A stretch of DNA of 64,000 nt, taken from contig CAJXZM010000006.1 of assembly GCA_913063125.1 (NCBI GenBank), positions 18,111 through 82,110 on the forward strand. The letters are read 5' to 3'. Position 1 is the stretch's first letter; the number at the start of each line of letters is the position of its first letter. This DNA is from an uncultured Gammaproteobacteria bacterium. Lineage in GTDB: Bacteria > Pseudomonadota > Gammaproteobacteria > Pseudomonadales > Ketobacteraceae. The translations under genes were made by a program, and so were the position numbers. Positions 55,201 to 64,000 of this stretch are shown here, piece after piece. The notes below the pieces were generated by a model. It searched no databases, had not been told where the DNA came from, and saw only the letters and a program-made list of their open reading frames with translations.

Positions 55201-55250
55201 TCGCTAAATAACTCCGACTAATCTTATATCATCAATAATGACGGGACTTT

Positions 55251-55433
55251 ATGCCTAATACCTACTGTCACCTTACCCAGAGAGCCAAGGGACTGTTAGC
55301 ACAGCATTGCCGCCGACAGAAAATATCACAAGAATTACAAATAGGGATATTTTGGAGGTCATCTACCCAGTCTAGGACTGAAAATCAACTAGAGCCAGAA
55401 AAACAGATGTACGGGAGAACTCAGGTCACTTGA
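55251..55433 (+). pseudogene. Possible IS30-type transposase N-terminal fragment
   Basis: 60 codons. The start (TYCHLTQ) followed by QKISQELQIG and RSSTQSRTENQ resembles the YxHLTxxER ... QxxIAxxLGR-SxSTISREL-RN start of IS30-family transposases, in degraded form. No catalytic domain or inverted repeats follow before nhaA. Short match, moderate doubt. Confidence 0.3.
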
Positions 55434-55473
55434 TCTCCTACTTAACTTAAGCAGACAAACTGTATCGACAAGT

Positions 55474-56688
55474 TCAACTTTCCTTAACCTGCTCCTTACT
55501 TGGTTGCGCCCGTGCGATAAGTATTGAACCTAAAACCGCTGAGAATAAAGAGCCCACTAAAACCCCAAGCTTAACTTCTACAAGATAAGCCGCACTTTCA
55601 GTCTCAAAAGCCAATGAACCGATAAACAAACTCATAGTAAAACCAATGCCGCAAAGTACACTCACTGCATAAAATTGCAGCCACGTTGCACCCGCTGGGA
55701 TTTTTGCTAGCCCTAACTTAATTGCAATCCAGCAAGCACCAAATATGCCTACCTGTTTACCAATAAAAAGCCCGGCACCGATGCCAAGGGGTATAGGATT
55801 TAACAATGCGTCTATTGAAATTCCTGCCATAGAAACTCCGGCATTCGCAAAAGCAAACAACGGCAATATCACAAATGCAACCCAGGGGTGCAACGCATGT
55901 TCCATATGGGTCAGCATTGGATGCCCCTCATGATTTTTAACATCCAATGGTATAAAACACGCAATAACAAAACCAGCCAGAGTGGCATGTACACCAGACT
56001 TAAGAACCGCCACCCAAACAACAACTCCAACCAAGATATAGATAGCTTGGCTTCGCACAGAAAATCGATTAAGTAAAAAGAGCACGAATACACCGGAGCC
56101 CGCTACAGCCAATGATAAGGTCGATAACTCACTTGAATAGAAAAAAGCGATGATGAGAATAGCCCCTAAATCATCAAAAATTGCCACAGACAACAAAAAC
56201 AATTTCAACGAAATAGGTACCCGACTGCCAAAAAGTGTAAACACACCCAGCGCAAAAGCTATGTCCGTTGCAGAAGGTATAGCCCACCCCTTAACGCCAA
56301 TTGGATCCTCTTGATTCATCGCAAAATAAATTAACGCGGGTATCGCTATACCGGCAACAGCAGCAATTCCAGGCAAAACAACCTGAGAAGGTGACGACAA
56401 GTGCCCAGTAAGTACTTCCCGTTTTATTTCTAAGCCAACCAAAAAGAAAAAAATCGCCATCAAACCATCGTTAATCCACAATATAAGCGGTTTAGCAATA
56501 TCCAAATCGCCAATCCGAACTTGTAGGGGGATCGCCAAAAAGCCCTCATAGATATAGGCTATAGGGCTGTTCGCAAGTACCATCGCGAGCAACGCCATCA
56601 ACACTAACAATATGCCGCCAGTCGAATCGTGTTTAAACCATCGTTGCAAAGTGAGCGCCAGTTCTTGTGCCGTCATAGATTGTGTCAC
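55474..56688 (-). CDS. nhaA: NhaA Na+/H+ antiporter
   Basis: 404 aa with 11-12 hydrophobic segments. Key residues of E. coli NhaA are conserved: ATDIAFALGV with Asp142 (E. coli D133), and AIFDDLGAI with Asp172-Asp173 (D163-D164), plus GKQVGIF with the conserved Lys and the N-terminal NDGLMAIFFFLVGLEIKRE. It exports Na+ or Li+ in exchange for two protons at alkaline pH. It is divergent from a LysR-type gene of the NhaR group, as in enterobacteria, with a TCGAA-type dyad between them. Confidence 0.96.
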   Translation of the reverse strand: MTQSMTAQELALTLQRWFKHDSTGGILLVLMALLAMVLANSPIAYIYEGFLAIPLQVRIGDLDIAKPLILWINDGLMAIFFFLVGLEIKREVLTGHLSSPSQVVLPGIAAVAGIAIPALIYFAMNQEDPIGVKGWAIPSATDIAFALGVFTLFGSRVPISLKLFLLSVAIFDDLGAILIIAFFYSSELSTLSLAVAGSGVFVLFLLNRFSVRSQAIYILVGVVVWVAVLKSGVHATLAGFVIACFIPLDVKNHEGHPMLTHMEHALHPWVAFVILPLFAFANAGVSMAGISIDALLNPIPLGIGAGLFIGKQVGIFGACWIAIKLGLAKIPAGATWLQFYAVSVLCGIGFTMSLFIGSLAFETESAAYLVEVKLGVLVGSLFSAVLGSILIARAQPSKEQVKES

Positions 56689-56738
56689 TACATATTCCCA
56701 AGTTAACCTTGATTAATACAAGAGAGCTATACTATGGT

Positions 56739-56772
56739 AAATTCGAATTAAATACTAGAATACATCGAATTT
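56739..56772. promoter_or_regulatory. Dyad between nhaA and nhaR, candidate NhaR site
   Basis: AAATTCGA (56739-56746) and TCGAATTT (56765-56772) are perfect 8-bp inverted arms 18 bp apart in the 97-bp divergent gap. LysR regulators bind such spaced dyads. The right arm ends just before the nhaR Shine-Dalgarno, compatible with autorepression. Confidence 0.5.
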
Positions 56773-56785
56773 AACGAGGATGAAT

Positions 56786-57673
56786 ATGTCTCCCTTAAAC
56801 TATAACCACCTCTATTACTTCTTCATTGTAGCCAAAGAAGGCAGCATAGTTAAAGCCAGCGAAATATTGAATTTAACCCCGCAGACAATTAGCGGGCAAA
56901 TATCTAACTTCGAAAGCCAGATGGGTGTACTGCTATTCGACAGAAAAGGGAAAAAACTGCACCTATCGGAATTAGGCCACTTAGTTTTTAGCTATGCTAA
57001 AGATATTTTTCAAATCGGAGATGAGCTAAAAAATGTTATTACCACTCAGCAACCCAGTCAATGCCTGACTTTTACGGTCGGCATTACCGATGTGATCCCT
57101 AAAACACTGGCCTATCAGCTTCTGAATCCAGCGCTCCGCATGGAGAATCCCGTTCGCCTTATCTGCCACGAAGGAGATCAAGAAAGTCTATTAGCTGAGC
57201 TTGCCGTTAACAAACTCGATTTAATTTTAACGGATCAGCCCCTTCAACCGGGCAATAACGTAAAGGCATACAACTACCAGCTGGCGGAAAGTGGGTTAAC
57301 TTTTTTTGCATCAAGTTCGATGACAGTAAATTTTAAAGATAACTTCCCGTCAGCGCTATCAGAACAACCGTTCCTGATGCAAAGTAAAAAGTCTGTCATT
57401 CACCAACGCCTGTCCTCGTGGTTTCATACGCATAACATAGCACCTAACATTGTCGCTGAATTTGATGATAGCGCGCTAATGAAATCCTTCGGTCAGTCCG
57501 GCTATGGTGTATTTACCGGCCCTACCCTCATCGAGAAACACATAGTCTCCCAATACAACGTTAGGGTAATCGGTCGAACTGAAGAGCTTAAGGAGCAATA
57601 TTACGCCATCTCGCCAGAACGCCGCCTAAAACACCCGGCGATAATTGAGATCGTAAATGCAATAACTGATTAG
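56786..57673 (+). CDS. nhaR: LysR-family regulator NhaR
   Basis: 295 aa. Of two close ATGs (56780 and 56786), the second is chosen because GAGG at 56775-56778 is one base from the first but seven from the second. It starts MSPLNYNHLYYFFIVAKEGS and has the NhaR-type helix-turn-helix ILNLTPQTISGQISNFE. The C-terminal substrate-binding-like half senses Na+ in E. coli NhaR. It is divergent from nhaA, which it should activate. Confidence 0.92.
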   Translation: MSPLNYNHLYYFFIVAKEGSIVKASEILNLTPQTISGQISNFESQMGVLLFDRKGKKLHLSELGHLVFSYAKDIFQIGDELKNVITTQQPSQCLTFTVGITDVIPKTLAYQLLNPALRMENPVRLICHEGDQESLLAELAVNKLDLILTDQPLQPGNNVKAYNYQLAESGLTFFASSSMTVNFKDNFPSALSEQPFLMQSKKSVIHQRLSSWFHTHNIAPNIVAEFDDSALMKSFGQSGYGVFTGPTLIEKHIVSQYNVRVIGRTEELKEQYYAISPERRLKHPAIIEIVNAITD

Positions 57674-57802
57674 AGGGGTTGAAAAGTGATGTTGAGAAAA
57701 GGGCAATAACGATACTCTTCTCAAAGTCATGTAACACCAGTTTAACAACTTTATGCTATGACGGCGTAGTCAATCCCAGGAATTATGCAGGTTTCTCCTG
57801 AG

Positions 57803-58149
57803 GCAAATTTGGGACAGAGCTGGAGGTCCACGCTATCTACATGGGTACTAAATTTTTATCGCACAGAGGGTCTTTGATAATCCGTTGATAGACTTGATAC
57901 AGGTGGGATAACCTTTCATGCTCAGTTATTAGAGAGTAACGGCCGCTGCCTATCTGACCAATATCGCTGTAACTAGATCACCGGCGGATTAAACGCATCA
58001 CTCATTCAATGCTGGCCTTTAAAAAACTTTTCGCAGCACAAAGTACATTGGCCGAAATTGAGCTTGTTGCAATGATCAAAAAAGGTAATATGAGAAAGAA
58101 TATGTGCAGTGCCCTTTCGCATATCGAACAATTTTACATTTTAGCTACG
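57803..58149 (+). pseudogene. Decayed IS6-family transposase
   Basis: The C-terminal part is clear: DHRRIKRITHSMLAFKKLF from 57976, then TIAGIEL-like STLAEIELVAMIKKGNM, and SHIEQFYILA at the usual transposase end. One frame away, YLTNIAV (57951-57971) matches the YLNNIVEQ that normally precedes DHR, so a single-base frameshift lies near 57972. GQSWR at 57812-57826 resembles the start of the DDE domain. The catalytic region between is lost and stops interrupt all frames. No terminal inverted repeats were identified. Confidence 0.65.
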
Positions 58150-58176
58150 TTAGTCGAATTATTTGCGACGGAGTCC

Positions 58177-58938
58177 TTATTCCCAATCTTTCAACCCATA
58201 CTTCTCCAATATCATCGCTAACTTTCCGTTCTTACGCATTTTATCGAGCCCTTTTGAGAAAAGATTGATATACATCTTGGAGCTTATTTTGTTTGGAGTG
58301 CAAGCAATATATAACAGTTCACCGGAAGACAATTTTCCCGCAGTTTTTATATCTTTCCTATGCCCAAGCTCGCTTAATTTTGCATCCATAATAAGATCGA
58401 ATTCTACAATCACATCCAGCCTGTCTGATAGTAATTTTCCAATATTCTGTCGCAGTGCTTTATTTGCATTGACTACCTGTACTTCGTTTGTGCCTTTATA
58501 TTTGGCGACATAAGGATCCAGCTCCTTGCTATATGCGTAACCTCCAATAACACCGAGCCGATTACCCTTGAGTGATTCAAGGCCGGAATAGTACCAAGTG
58601 CTGCCCGTGGGCACATAAAACATCGGCTTTATAATGCCCCAAGCTTTTTTTGAAAACAGAAAGTCCGGAGCATCACTGGCATCAGCACCGACAACACAAT
58701 CGAATACACCTTTTTGCACCATCTTTATGCTCCCCCTCCAAGGTAGCGTATTATAATCCACGGTATGTCCGTGCTCAGCCAAGATGACTTTAGCAAGTTC
58801 AATCATATATCCAGGCCTATCAGTGCCAGGCTTACCATTAATAGGAAACCACTCATCGGCGCGGATGCTAACAACATCCGCCGTTACAGAAAAGTGGATT
58901 GCCAATAGTAAAAATGCGCCAACCAATTTATTGATCAT
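58177..58938 (-). CDS. SBP_bac_3 family periplasmic binding protein
   Basis: 253 aa. Signal peptide to about residue 20 (AIHFSVTA), then SBP_bac_3 features: RPGYMIELAKVILAEHGHTV, WRGSIKMVQKGVFDCVVGA, LGVIGGYAYS and LDVIVEFDL. It binds a polar small molecule, possibly an amino acid, in the periplasm. No ABC permease or ATPase is adjacent; it follows a UrtA-like binding protein by 18 bp on the same strand in a set that ends at an MCP, so it may deliver ligand to a chemoreceptor. AGGTAG precedes the ATG by about seven bases. Confidence 0.85.
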   Translation of the reverse strand: MINKLVGAFLLLAIHFSVTADVVSIRADEWFPINGKPGTDRPGYMIELAKVILAEHGHTVDYNTLPWRGSIKMVQKGVFDCVVGADASDAPDFLFSKKAWGIIKPMFYVPTGSTWYYSGLESLKGNRLGVIGGYAYSKELDPYVAKYKGTNEVQVVNANKALRQNIGKLLSDRLDVIVEFDLIMDAKLSELGHRKDIKTAGKLSSGELLYIACTPNKISSKMYINLFSKGLDKMRKNGKLAMILEKYGLKDWE

Positions 58939-58956
58939 TCAATCTCTACCTACTAC

Positions 58957-60297
58957 CTAAGTTTGTGGAATCACCTTTCGCGTAACCTTAGGCGCGGGTA
59001 CTTTTCTACCTTTTATCAAAAATTCTCCTCCATTTTTGCATTCCTTCCCTGGGTCCATTTCATTTGAATATACCTCAGGTTTAACGAGATTCTGACTTCT
59101 GTCGACAATATCAAACAATCCATCACTGTTTATTTTACCTATGAGTGGCCTTAGGTGGGTATGCAAGTTATCGGCATCGATTTTAACGATACCTTCAGGG
59201 GCTTGGTATTCCATTCCTCGACTTGAATTCACAATGGCCTCTGGGTGCACACTATTCGCCTTACGCGCCGCCATAACAAACGCCAAGAAGCCTGAATACG
59301 CCGCCTGCATAACGCCAGACGTAACTGCGGGTCCATTCACAATCCCCGGATTGTCCTTAAGGTATTGCGTGAATCGAGCGATAAACGCTTTGTTTTCAGG
59401 TGTATCAACCGATTGAAAATAAGTAAACGATGTATAGTGACCCACACAATAATCGATGCCTGCCGAATGAACCTCTGGTTCGGTTAAAGGGTATGACATA
59501 ATGGGTGTCTGTTCAGCGGTAAGCCCTGCTTTCTTATAGGCCCGCATAAATGCATCATTGGATGCACCAACGACATTTGAAAGAACCCAATCTGCTTTTT
59601 GTTTCTTTATATCAGCAATGACTTCAGAAAAATCCGATTCTTTATCCGCTTCTAATGCAATATATTTTTCACCAACCGCCGTGCCCCCATTTTTCTTCAA
59701 TGATAATTTCGCAGCTTTATTCATTGTGCGTGGATAAATATAGTTTGATCCAACCATATAAACACGGGCTCCATATTTTTTTATCATCCAAGGAACTGAG
59801 TTATCAACCTGTTGGTTTGGACATGAACCTGTCATCACCATATTGGACGTACATTCTCGACCTTCATAATAGGTTGGGTAATATAGTAAAGCACCGCCCC
59901 GCTGCAAGACCGGCAATAGAGACTCTCTACTCGCCGAGGTATAACAGGAATGGAATATGTTAACATTCTCATTGAGCAATTCTTTACCATAGCTGGCGTA
60001 CTTTGCCCAATCACTTCCGGGATCTCGCACTAACGCCTCAATTTTGGCACCATTAATTCCACCAGAAGCATTGGTTTCATCAATCGCCATCTTTAACACT
60101 GCCAATTGATAGGGTTCAACAACACTCATAAACCCCGAAGTGGATAGGATCAACCCAACCTTTATGGGTTTCGACGGATCAATTTTTTCCCAACTTGCAC
60201 CGTGAGCTGTTTGAAACGCTCCCAAGGGAAAACCCATTGCGAATAGCGCTTGGCTACCTCTCGTAACAAATTGTCTACGAGTACATTGATATTTCAT
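58957..60297 (-). CDS. UrtA/AmiC-type substrate-binding protein with twin-arginine signal
   Basis: 446 aa from ATG 60297, with GGAGG five bases upstream; a longer frame is rejected. The N-terminus has a twin-arginine motif (CTRRQFVTRG, Arg7-Arg8). The body is a leucine/urea/amide-type periplasmic binding protein: VGLILSTSGFMSVVEPYQLA, NASGGINGAKIE, LYYPTYYEGRECTSN, NQQVDNSVPWM and VGSNYIYPRTMN. UrtA proteins bind urea, FmdD short-chain amides. Neither transporter partners nor urease genes are present. Porin and MCP genes on the same strand suggest ligand capture for sensing or a transporter encoded elsewhere. Confidence 0.88.
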   Translation of the reverse strand: MKYQCTRRQFVTRGSQALFAMGFPLGAFQTAHGASWEKIDPSKPIKVGLILSTSGFMSVVEPYQLAVLKMAIDETNASGGINGAKIEALVRDPGSDWAKYASYGKELLNENVNIFHSCYTSASRESLLPVLQRGGALLYYPTYYEGRECTSNMVMTGSCPNQQVDNSVPWMIKKYGARVYMVGSNYIYPRTMNKAAKLSLKKNGGTAVGEKYIALEADKESDFSEVIADIKKQKADWVLSNVVGASNDAFMRAYKKAGLTAEQTPIMSYPLTEPEVHSAGIDYCVGHYTSFTYFQSVDTPENKAFIARFTQYLKDNPGIVNGPAVTSGVMQAAYSGFLAFVMAARKANSVHPEAIVNSSRGMEYQAPEGIVKIDADNLHTHLRPLIGKINSDGLFDIVDRSQNLVKPEVYSNEMDPGKECKNGGEFLIKGRKVPAPKVTRKVIPQT

Positions 60298-60356
60298 AAA
60301 TTCCTCCAAAGACACCATTTAGTCAGACCATTACATTTATGAGATCTGAATTTTAA

Positions 60357-61580
60357 TTAAAGTTGAATTTGTAACCCGAAGGAGAAACGTTTCACATCAG
60401 CACCTTTGTAACCGCTAATATTCGCGTCGCCTGATCCGTAATTAAAATTTAAACGAACATTATGACCTGACATCACATAATTTACGCCAACTTCTCTAAG
60501 GTCACTGTCGTCGGCATCGTCTGGATTGTTATCAACAAGACGAACATAGGGCTGAAACTTACCCGGCCCAACGTTTTTAGGAATGAGATATGCGCCAGAC
60601 AAAAAATAGGACTTACCTTCAAACAAGCAAAAGCATGTATTAGTAGCCGATACATCTGCAGGTATTGTTGCACCGCTATAATCAGCATCAAACGCTTTAT
60701 ATTCTGCTTCAACGGTAAGAACACCACTTTTACCCAATACACTTTCAGATAATAAATCAACAGCATATCCACTGAAATCGCCAGAAGTCGTTGCCGTGCC
60801 AGTACCATCACCTTGTCGTTGGTAGGAAAAACCCAATGTTAATATATTGCCTAAACCGCCGTGATAAGTACTACTGGTGTAGTACCCTGGATTATCTTCC
60901 TTATTTAGAAAGTTGTAGGCAATACGGGTGGCAAACAACATCTCGTCATCGACGTTAGCACCGCCCTCAAGACCATCAAAAAAACCGACGGCATATTGGA
61001 ATTTATTTAAACCGCCCCAGATAACGATACCATCATCACGACCCAATCGTCCGGCAGCCCCCCCTTGATCGGACGGATATAAGGGCTGCGTATATTGATT
61101 CCAGGTAAGCGCATAATAAGGACCGTTCATTTCTATGCGGTCCGCTGGAGTTAAAAGTCGCCCCATCCATAAATTAAACATCGCATCAAACTCAAACCTT
61201 ACAAAGGCATCTAATACGTCAATAGCGCCATCAATTTCTTCCGTATTTAGGGTGAACTTTATATCCTGATGCACTTGGCCATTAATATATAGGCGTATAC
61301 TTTCAACATCAAAATCCTGGCTCCTAGCATCACCTGCAGGAGCCCCATCTTCTACCGATGTAAACGACGTACGCATACCTGCGCCGATACTAATCCAGTG
61401 ATTGTCATCAATTTCCAACTTTTTTCCTGCAAATGCGGGGAGTGAAAAAACAAGAATAAAAATAAGCCCTATGGACAAAGAACTTTTCAACCTAGAGTAG
61501 AAATCATTCATAATAATTCGTACGAACGATGAATACGCCTTGCTTGTAAAAAAACGCCTATCAGTATTTTGACTAATCAT
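60357..61580 (-). CDS. Outer-membrane porin (OprO/OprP-like)
   Basis: 407 aa from ATG 61580, for which GGAG at 61590-61587 is an ideal ribosome site; an ATG four codons earlier overlaps that site and is rejected. The n-region before the hydrophobic core (SLSIGLIFILVFSLPAFA) is unusually long, about 35 residues, so an internal ATG at 61511 could also serve. The mature part is beta-strand-rich: RLYINGQVHQDIKFTLNTE, WMGRLLTPADRIEMNGPY, and ends FSFGLQIQL. Probably a 16-18-stranded channel. Located between the MCP and the UrtA-like gene, as porins often are beside UrtA. Confidence 0.82.
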   Translation of the reverse strand: MISQNTDRRFFTSKAYSSFVRIIMNDFYSRLKSSLSIGLIFILVFSLPAFAGKKLEIDDNHWISIGAGMRTSFTSVEDGAPAGDARSQDFDVESIRLYINGQVHQDIKFTLNTEEIDGAIDVLDAFVRFEFDAMFNLWMGRLLTPADRIEMNGPYYALTWNQYTQPLYPSDQGGAAGRLGRDDGIVIWGGLNKFQYAVGFFDGLEGGANVDDEMLFATRIAYNFLNKEDNPGYYTSSTYHGGLGNILTLGFSYQRQGDGTGTATTSGDFSGYAVDLLSESVLGKSGVLTVEAEYKAFDADYSGATIPADVSATNTCFCLFEGKSYFLSGAYLIPKNVGPGKFQPYVRLVDNNPDDADDSDLREVGVNYVMSGHNVRLNFNYGSGDANISGYKGADVKRFSFGLQIQL

Positions 61581-61679
61581 GATGTTCTCCAAAATATCGT
61601 TTAATTATCCTTTTTTTGTTTCTTCCTGGACAACAAGAGACTTCGGTTTAACTTCTTGATTGTGTTTATCGAGATGCAT

Positions 61680-63308
61680 TTAGCTCGTCTTAAACTCACC
61701 TAATAGATTTTTTACCTTGACCGCGTACCCAGCTACTTCCTGGCTATGACGGTCAGCATCATTTGCCTTCTCTGCCACTACTTCTGCAATGGTGTTTATG
61801 TTAATCGTACTACGGCTAACGGACTCTATTACATGGGCCTGCTCTTCTGCGGCTGTTGCAATCATTTCATTCATTTCATTGATTTTTTGAACTGAATCAA
61901 TAATTTCATCTAACGCCCTGCCCCCTTCCTTTGCTTTTTCTATAGAATCTTCTGTCTCGGCTAAACTTCTTCTAATGACAACATCAGCTTCCCTGGTTCC
62001 TGTTTGCAGGCGTTCTATAAGTGTTTCAATCTCTCCCGTAGAGTCTTGCGTACGTTTCGCAAGCGTTCTGACTTCATCCGCCACTACCGCGAAACCTCTT
62101 CCCATTTCACCAGCCCTAGCAGCTTCTATCGCAGCATTTAACGCCAATAAATTGGTCTGTTCGGCAATACCTCGAATAACATCAAGGACGCTGGCAACAC
62201 GAGTACTTTCCTTGACTAATTCTTCAAGTACTTTTGACGTATTATTTGCGTGAAGAGAAAGCCCTAGTATGGCGTCCGTAGTTTCTTGTACCACCATCTG
62301 TCCCTTTTTGACATTTGCATCAGCCTCTCTCGCCGCTACCGCGGCATCGTTTGCACTTCTAGCAACTTCGTTAATAGATGCAGACACTTGCGTCATTGCA
62401 CTGGCTACTTGCTCAATTTCCTTTTGTTGTTCGTCAATCTGAAGACGACTTTCCTCCGACACGCTAAGCAAGCTATCACAAGCCATTGACTGGGACACCG
62501 ATGCCTCATCAACCGCTTTGAGGGCTGTGGCGAAACGGGTTAGCATACGATTAAATGAACTAACAGCGGTACCAATTTCATCATTGGTGTTGACATCAAC
62601 CTGGCTGGTTAGATCTTTTTGTTCTGCTACATGTTGTGCGGTAACTTGCAATTTGTTTAGAGGATTAACGATAGACCGTATAACCCAAGTCATTAATAGA
62701 AAAATACCGATACCCAATATCGATGTCGAAATAACAAAGGTAAAAAACAACTGCTTTACCTGAAGCTTGGATGTATCATTCATGACCTCCATATTATGAG
62801 TATGCCACTCAACTACTTGTTTCAAATCTTCCATGGATTTATCAAAATGAACTTTTCCATCACCAACCAACATTTTTAACGCGTCTTCTTTGGCGAAATT
62901 TTTGCTCATGGTTAATGATTCGGCAAGCGATAACTCCTCAAAATTTTTCCAGTCTTTAAGAAAATCTGAAAATGATGTTGTACCATCCTGGGATGTGCTA
63001 GGTTCCAGCTCTATATATTCATCTCGGTATTGGTTAACTTCTGAAATTAACTTATTGATTTTACCTTCGGTTTCGGTAAGTTCTGCATCATCAAAGTAAG
63101 AGGTGTGGACAATCCCGTTAAGTAAAATCCTCCAGGATACGTCTCGTAATTGATTTAGCTTTAACACAGGTAATGTTTGCTCTGAATATAGCAAAGAGGA
63201 TTTATTGGAAATATCTTTAGCACTCCAGTAACCGAGAACCCCAATAACACAAACGGTTATAATAGTTACACCAAGAGTTATATACAACTTTGCCCTAATC
63301 GATAACAT
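61680..63308 (-). CDS. Methyl-accepting chemotaxis protein
   Basis: 542 aa. TM1 at 7-28, periplasmic four-helix-bundle-type sensor at about 32-186, TM2 at 187-211, HAMP at about 211-264 ([18 protein letters not shown]), and the signalling hairpin tip [23 protein letters not shown] (in part), residues 383-405, followed by [15 protein letters not shown]. The sensor is larger than a plain 4HB domain, leaving room for binding-protein contact. It is the most upstream gene of a minus-strand set with a porin and two binding proteins. No methylation enzymes are adjacent. Confidence 0.95.
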   Translation of the reverse strand: MLSIRAKLYITLGVTIITVCVIGVLGYWSAKDISNKSSLLYSEQTLPVLKLNQLRDVSWRILLNGIVHTSYFDDAELTETEGKINKLISEVNQYRDEYIELEPSTSQDGTTSFSDFLKDWKNFEELSLAESLTMSKNFAKEDALKMLVGDGKVHFDKSMEDLKQVVEWHTHNMEVMNDTSKLQVKQLFFTFVISTSILGIGIFLLMTWVIRSIVNPLNKLQVTAQHVAEQKDLTSQVDVNTNDEIGTAVSSFNRMLTRFATALKAVDEASVSQSMACDSLLSVSEESRLQIDEQQKEIEQVASAMTQVSASINEVARSANDAAVAAREADANVKKGQMVVQETTDAILGLSLHANNTSKVLEELVKESTRVASVLDVIRGIAEQTNLLALNAAIEAARAGEMGRGFAVVADEVRTLAKRTQDSTGEIETLIERLQTGTREADVVIRRSLAETEDSIEKAKEGGRALDEIIDSVQKINEMNEMIATAAEEQAHVIESVSRSTININTIAEVVAEKANDADRHSQEVAGYAVKVKNLLGEFKTS

Positions 63309-63593
63309 AAACCCATCACTTGTCAGTCAGACGGTAGAGCTTTAAGTGTAGCCTCCGCAACAAAAGTGATGAAAAAACAGCCTAGACTATATGGTAGCAA
63401 GCGGTATTCGTTTTCATTCCTTTCTGTGATAATGAGGTTTGGGCAGTAGACAAACCGAACCCTATGACTGGACTCCGCCTCAACATAAAAAACTTGCTCT
63501 CACAGCGGAAAAAAAGTAAAGGGCAAAAATACATCTAAAGAAAAGCCGTAAATTTATGAGTTCTGTCGCAAGAACCCTCCAGGAGAAAACTGA

Positions 63594-63644
63594 ATGACTC
63601 CTGAAGACAAAATTTATACACTCCAGACATTCGGCGATTCTTAG
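63594..63644 (+). CDS. Tiny ORF with strong ribosome site
   Basis: MTPEDKIYTLQTFGDS then TAG. AGGAG at 63581-63585 is eight bases before the ATG, better than for many real genes here. It may be a leader peptide or the 5' stub of a lost gene. It is 300 bp from the next start. Confidence 0.2.
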   Translation: MTPEDKIYTLQTFGDS

Positions 63645-63815
63645 TTAATCGTCACTCTTCTGATCGTTGAAGGCGACCGGTGTCAGGTGTCCCTTTAAAT
63701 ACGCACTTAATTGATTATACTTATCGAAAGCTGTGACATTCAGATGCTAGAGACGGGACTCTGGGGCCATAACCCCAATGAAAAAAAATATAACGAGTTA
63801 TCTATCGCCTGTAAA

Positions 63816-63852
63816 ACAGTTTTACGCGCTAACTGCGTAAGCTGAAAACTGT
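63816..63852. promoter_or_regulatory. Hairpin upstream of right-edge flavoprotein gene
   Basis: ACAGTTTT (63816-63823) pairs with AAAACTGT (63845-63852), and inside it TTACGC (63822-63827) pairs with GCGTAA (63835-63840) around a 7-nt loop; the two pairings overlap by two bases and partly compete. About 95 bp before the ATG at 63947; could be a terminator of upstream transcription or an operator. Confidence 0.35.
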
Positions 63853-63946
63853 CCGAAACTCACAAACCAAAGACCTTTATTCGCATTTTAAAAATGAGAC
63901 CAGTCCCGTAAGATCTTTTCACAACTTCCAATGCAGGTTCCTTAAT

Positions 63947-64000
63947 ATGCTCAATAAACCAATTATTCATGTAGAAACCCTTATTATCGGTACCGGTTTC
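63947..64000 (+). CDS. Rossmann-type flavoprotein (monooxygenase-like), first 18 codons
   Basis: From ATG 63947 the frame runs to the window edge: MLNKPIIHVETLIIGTGF. The ending TLIIGTGF is the start of an FAD-binding GxGxxG loop after a short N-terminal tail, as in class B flavin monooxygenases and related oxidoreductases. An AGG lies about nine bases upstream. Too short to assign further. Confidence 0.6.
   Translation, partial: MLNKPIIHVETLIIGTGF

Larger units (their letters stand above)
63309..63946. other. Long intergenic region, little coding content
   Basis: 638 bp upstream of the MCP and before the right-edge gene. It holds the MCP promoter region (no sigma-28 GCCGATAA box was recognised), a 16-codon ORF with a good ribosome site, and a hairpin at 63816-63852. 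No transposase, RNA gene or longer ORF was seen. Confidence 0.5.

Overview
The window reads as one continuous stretch of an aerobic, probably marine, hydrocarbon- and lipid-using gammaproteobacterium. This is inferred from gene content: a XylM/AlkB-type membrane hydroxylase with its reductase, a Baeyer-Villiger monooxygenase operon, several AraC regulators with the arabinose-binding-like N-terminal domain, IorAB-type molybdenum hydroxylase subunits, TetR-MFP-RND efflux, NhaA/NhaR and an MCP/CheX chemotaxis component. A Cellvibrionales/Spongiibacteraceae-like source is a guess, not shown. No rRNA, tRNA, CRISPR array or intact insertion sequence was seen.

Layout. 1-1434: a cut-off asparagine synthetase on the minus strand, then about 1 kb of scarred DNA with gene fragments. 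1435-2544: a saccharopine-dehydrogenase-like reductase. 2597-17613: a two-gene surface module, a 3616-residue DUF11/SdrD-B repeat protein and an OmpA/beta-barrel protein overlapping it by 4 bp. 17736-17888: an RHS (YD) repeat scrap. 17944-22089: a FabR-like TetR repressor divergent from a flavin monooxygenase, SDR and EamA exporter operon, with three GTATAC half-sites between them. 22235-26506: a DUF3015 and DUF4105 pair facing a leucine-rich lipoprotein. 26813-32069: an epoxide-hydrolase-like enzyme, an AraC regulator, a two-sensor MltF-like lytic transglycosylase and a beta-propeller protein.

32213-42936 is the catabolic core: a XylA-type reductase, iron alcohol dehydrogenase, acyl-CoA dehydrogenase, XylM/AlkB-type hydroxylase and a second acyl-CoA dehydrogenase, interleaved with three AraC regulators. 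An orphan GHH-type nuclease gene sits inside it. A coherent reading (inference) is that the hydroxylase oxidises a methyl group using electrons from the neighbouring [2Fe-2S]/FAD reductase, the alcohol dehydrogenase makes the aldehyde, and the acyl-CoA dehydrogenases act after activation of the acid.

43108-48724: a ferredoxin/rubredoxin-reductase-like flavoprotein, an unrecognised protein, the two IorAB-type subunits and a lipase-like hydrolase, all minus strand. 49566-54629: TetR, membrane fusion protein and RND pump behind a striking triple TTCGAA operator. 54643-57673: CheX, an IS30-like scrap, and divergent nhaA and nhaR. 57803-58149: a decayed IS6-family transposase. 58177-63308: a minus-strand set of MCP, porin, twin-arginine UrtA-like binding protein and SBP_bac_3 protein with no permease, suggesting a chemosensory rather than a transport unit. 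The right edge carries the first 18 codons of another Rossmann-type flavoprotein.
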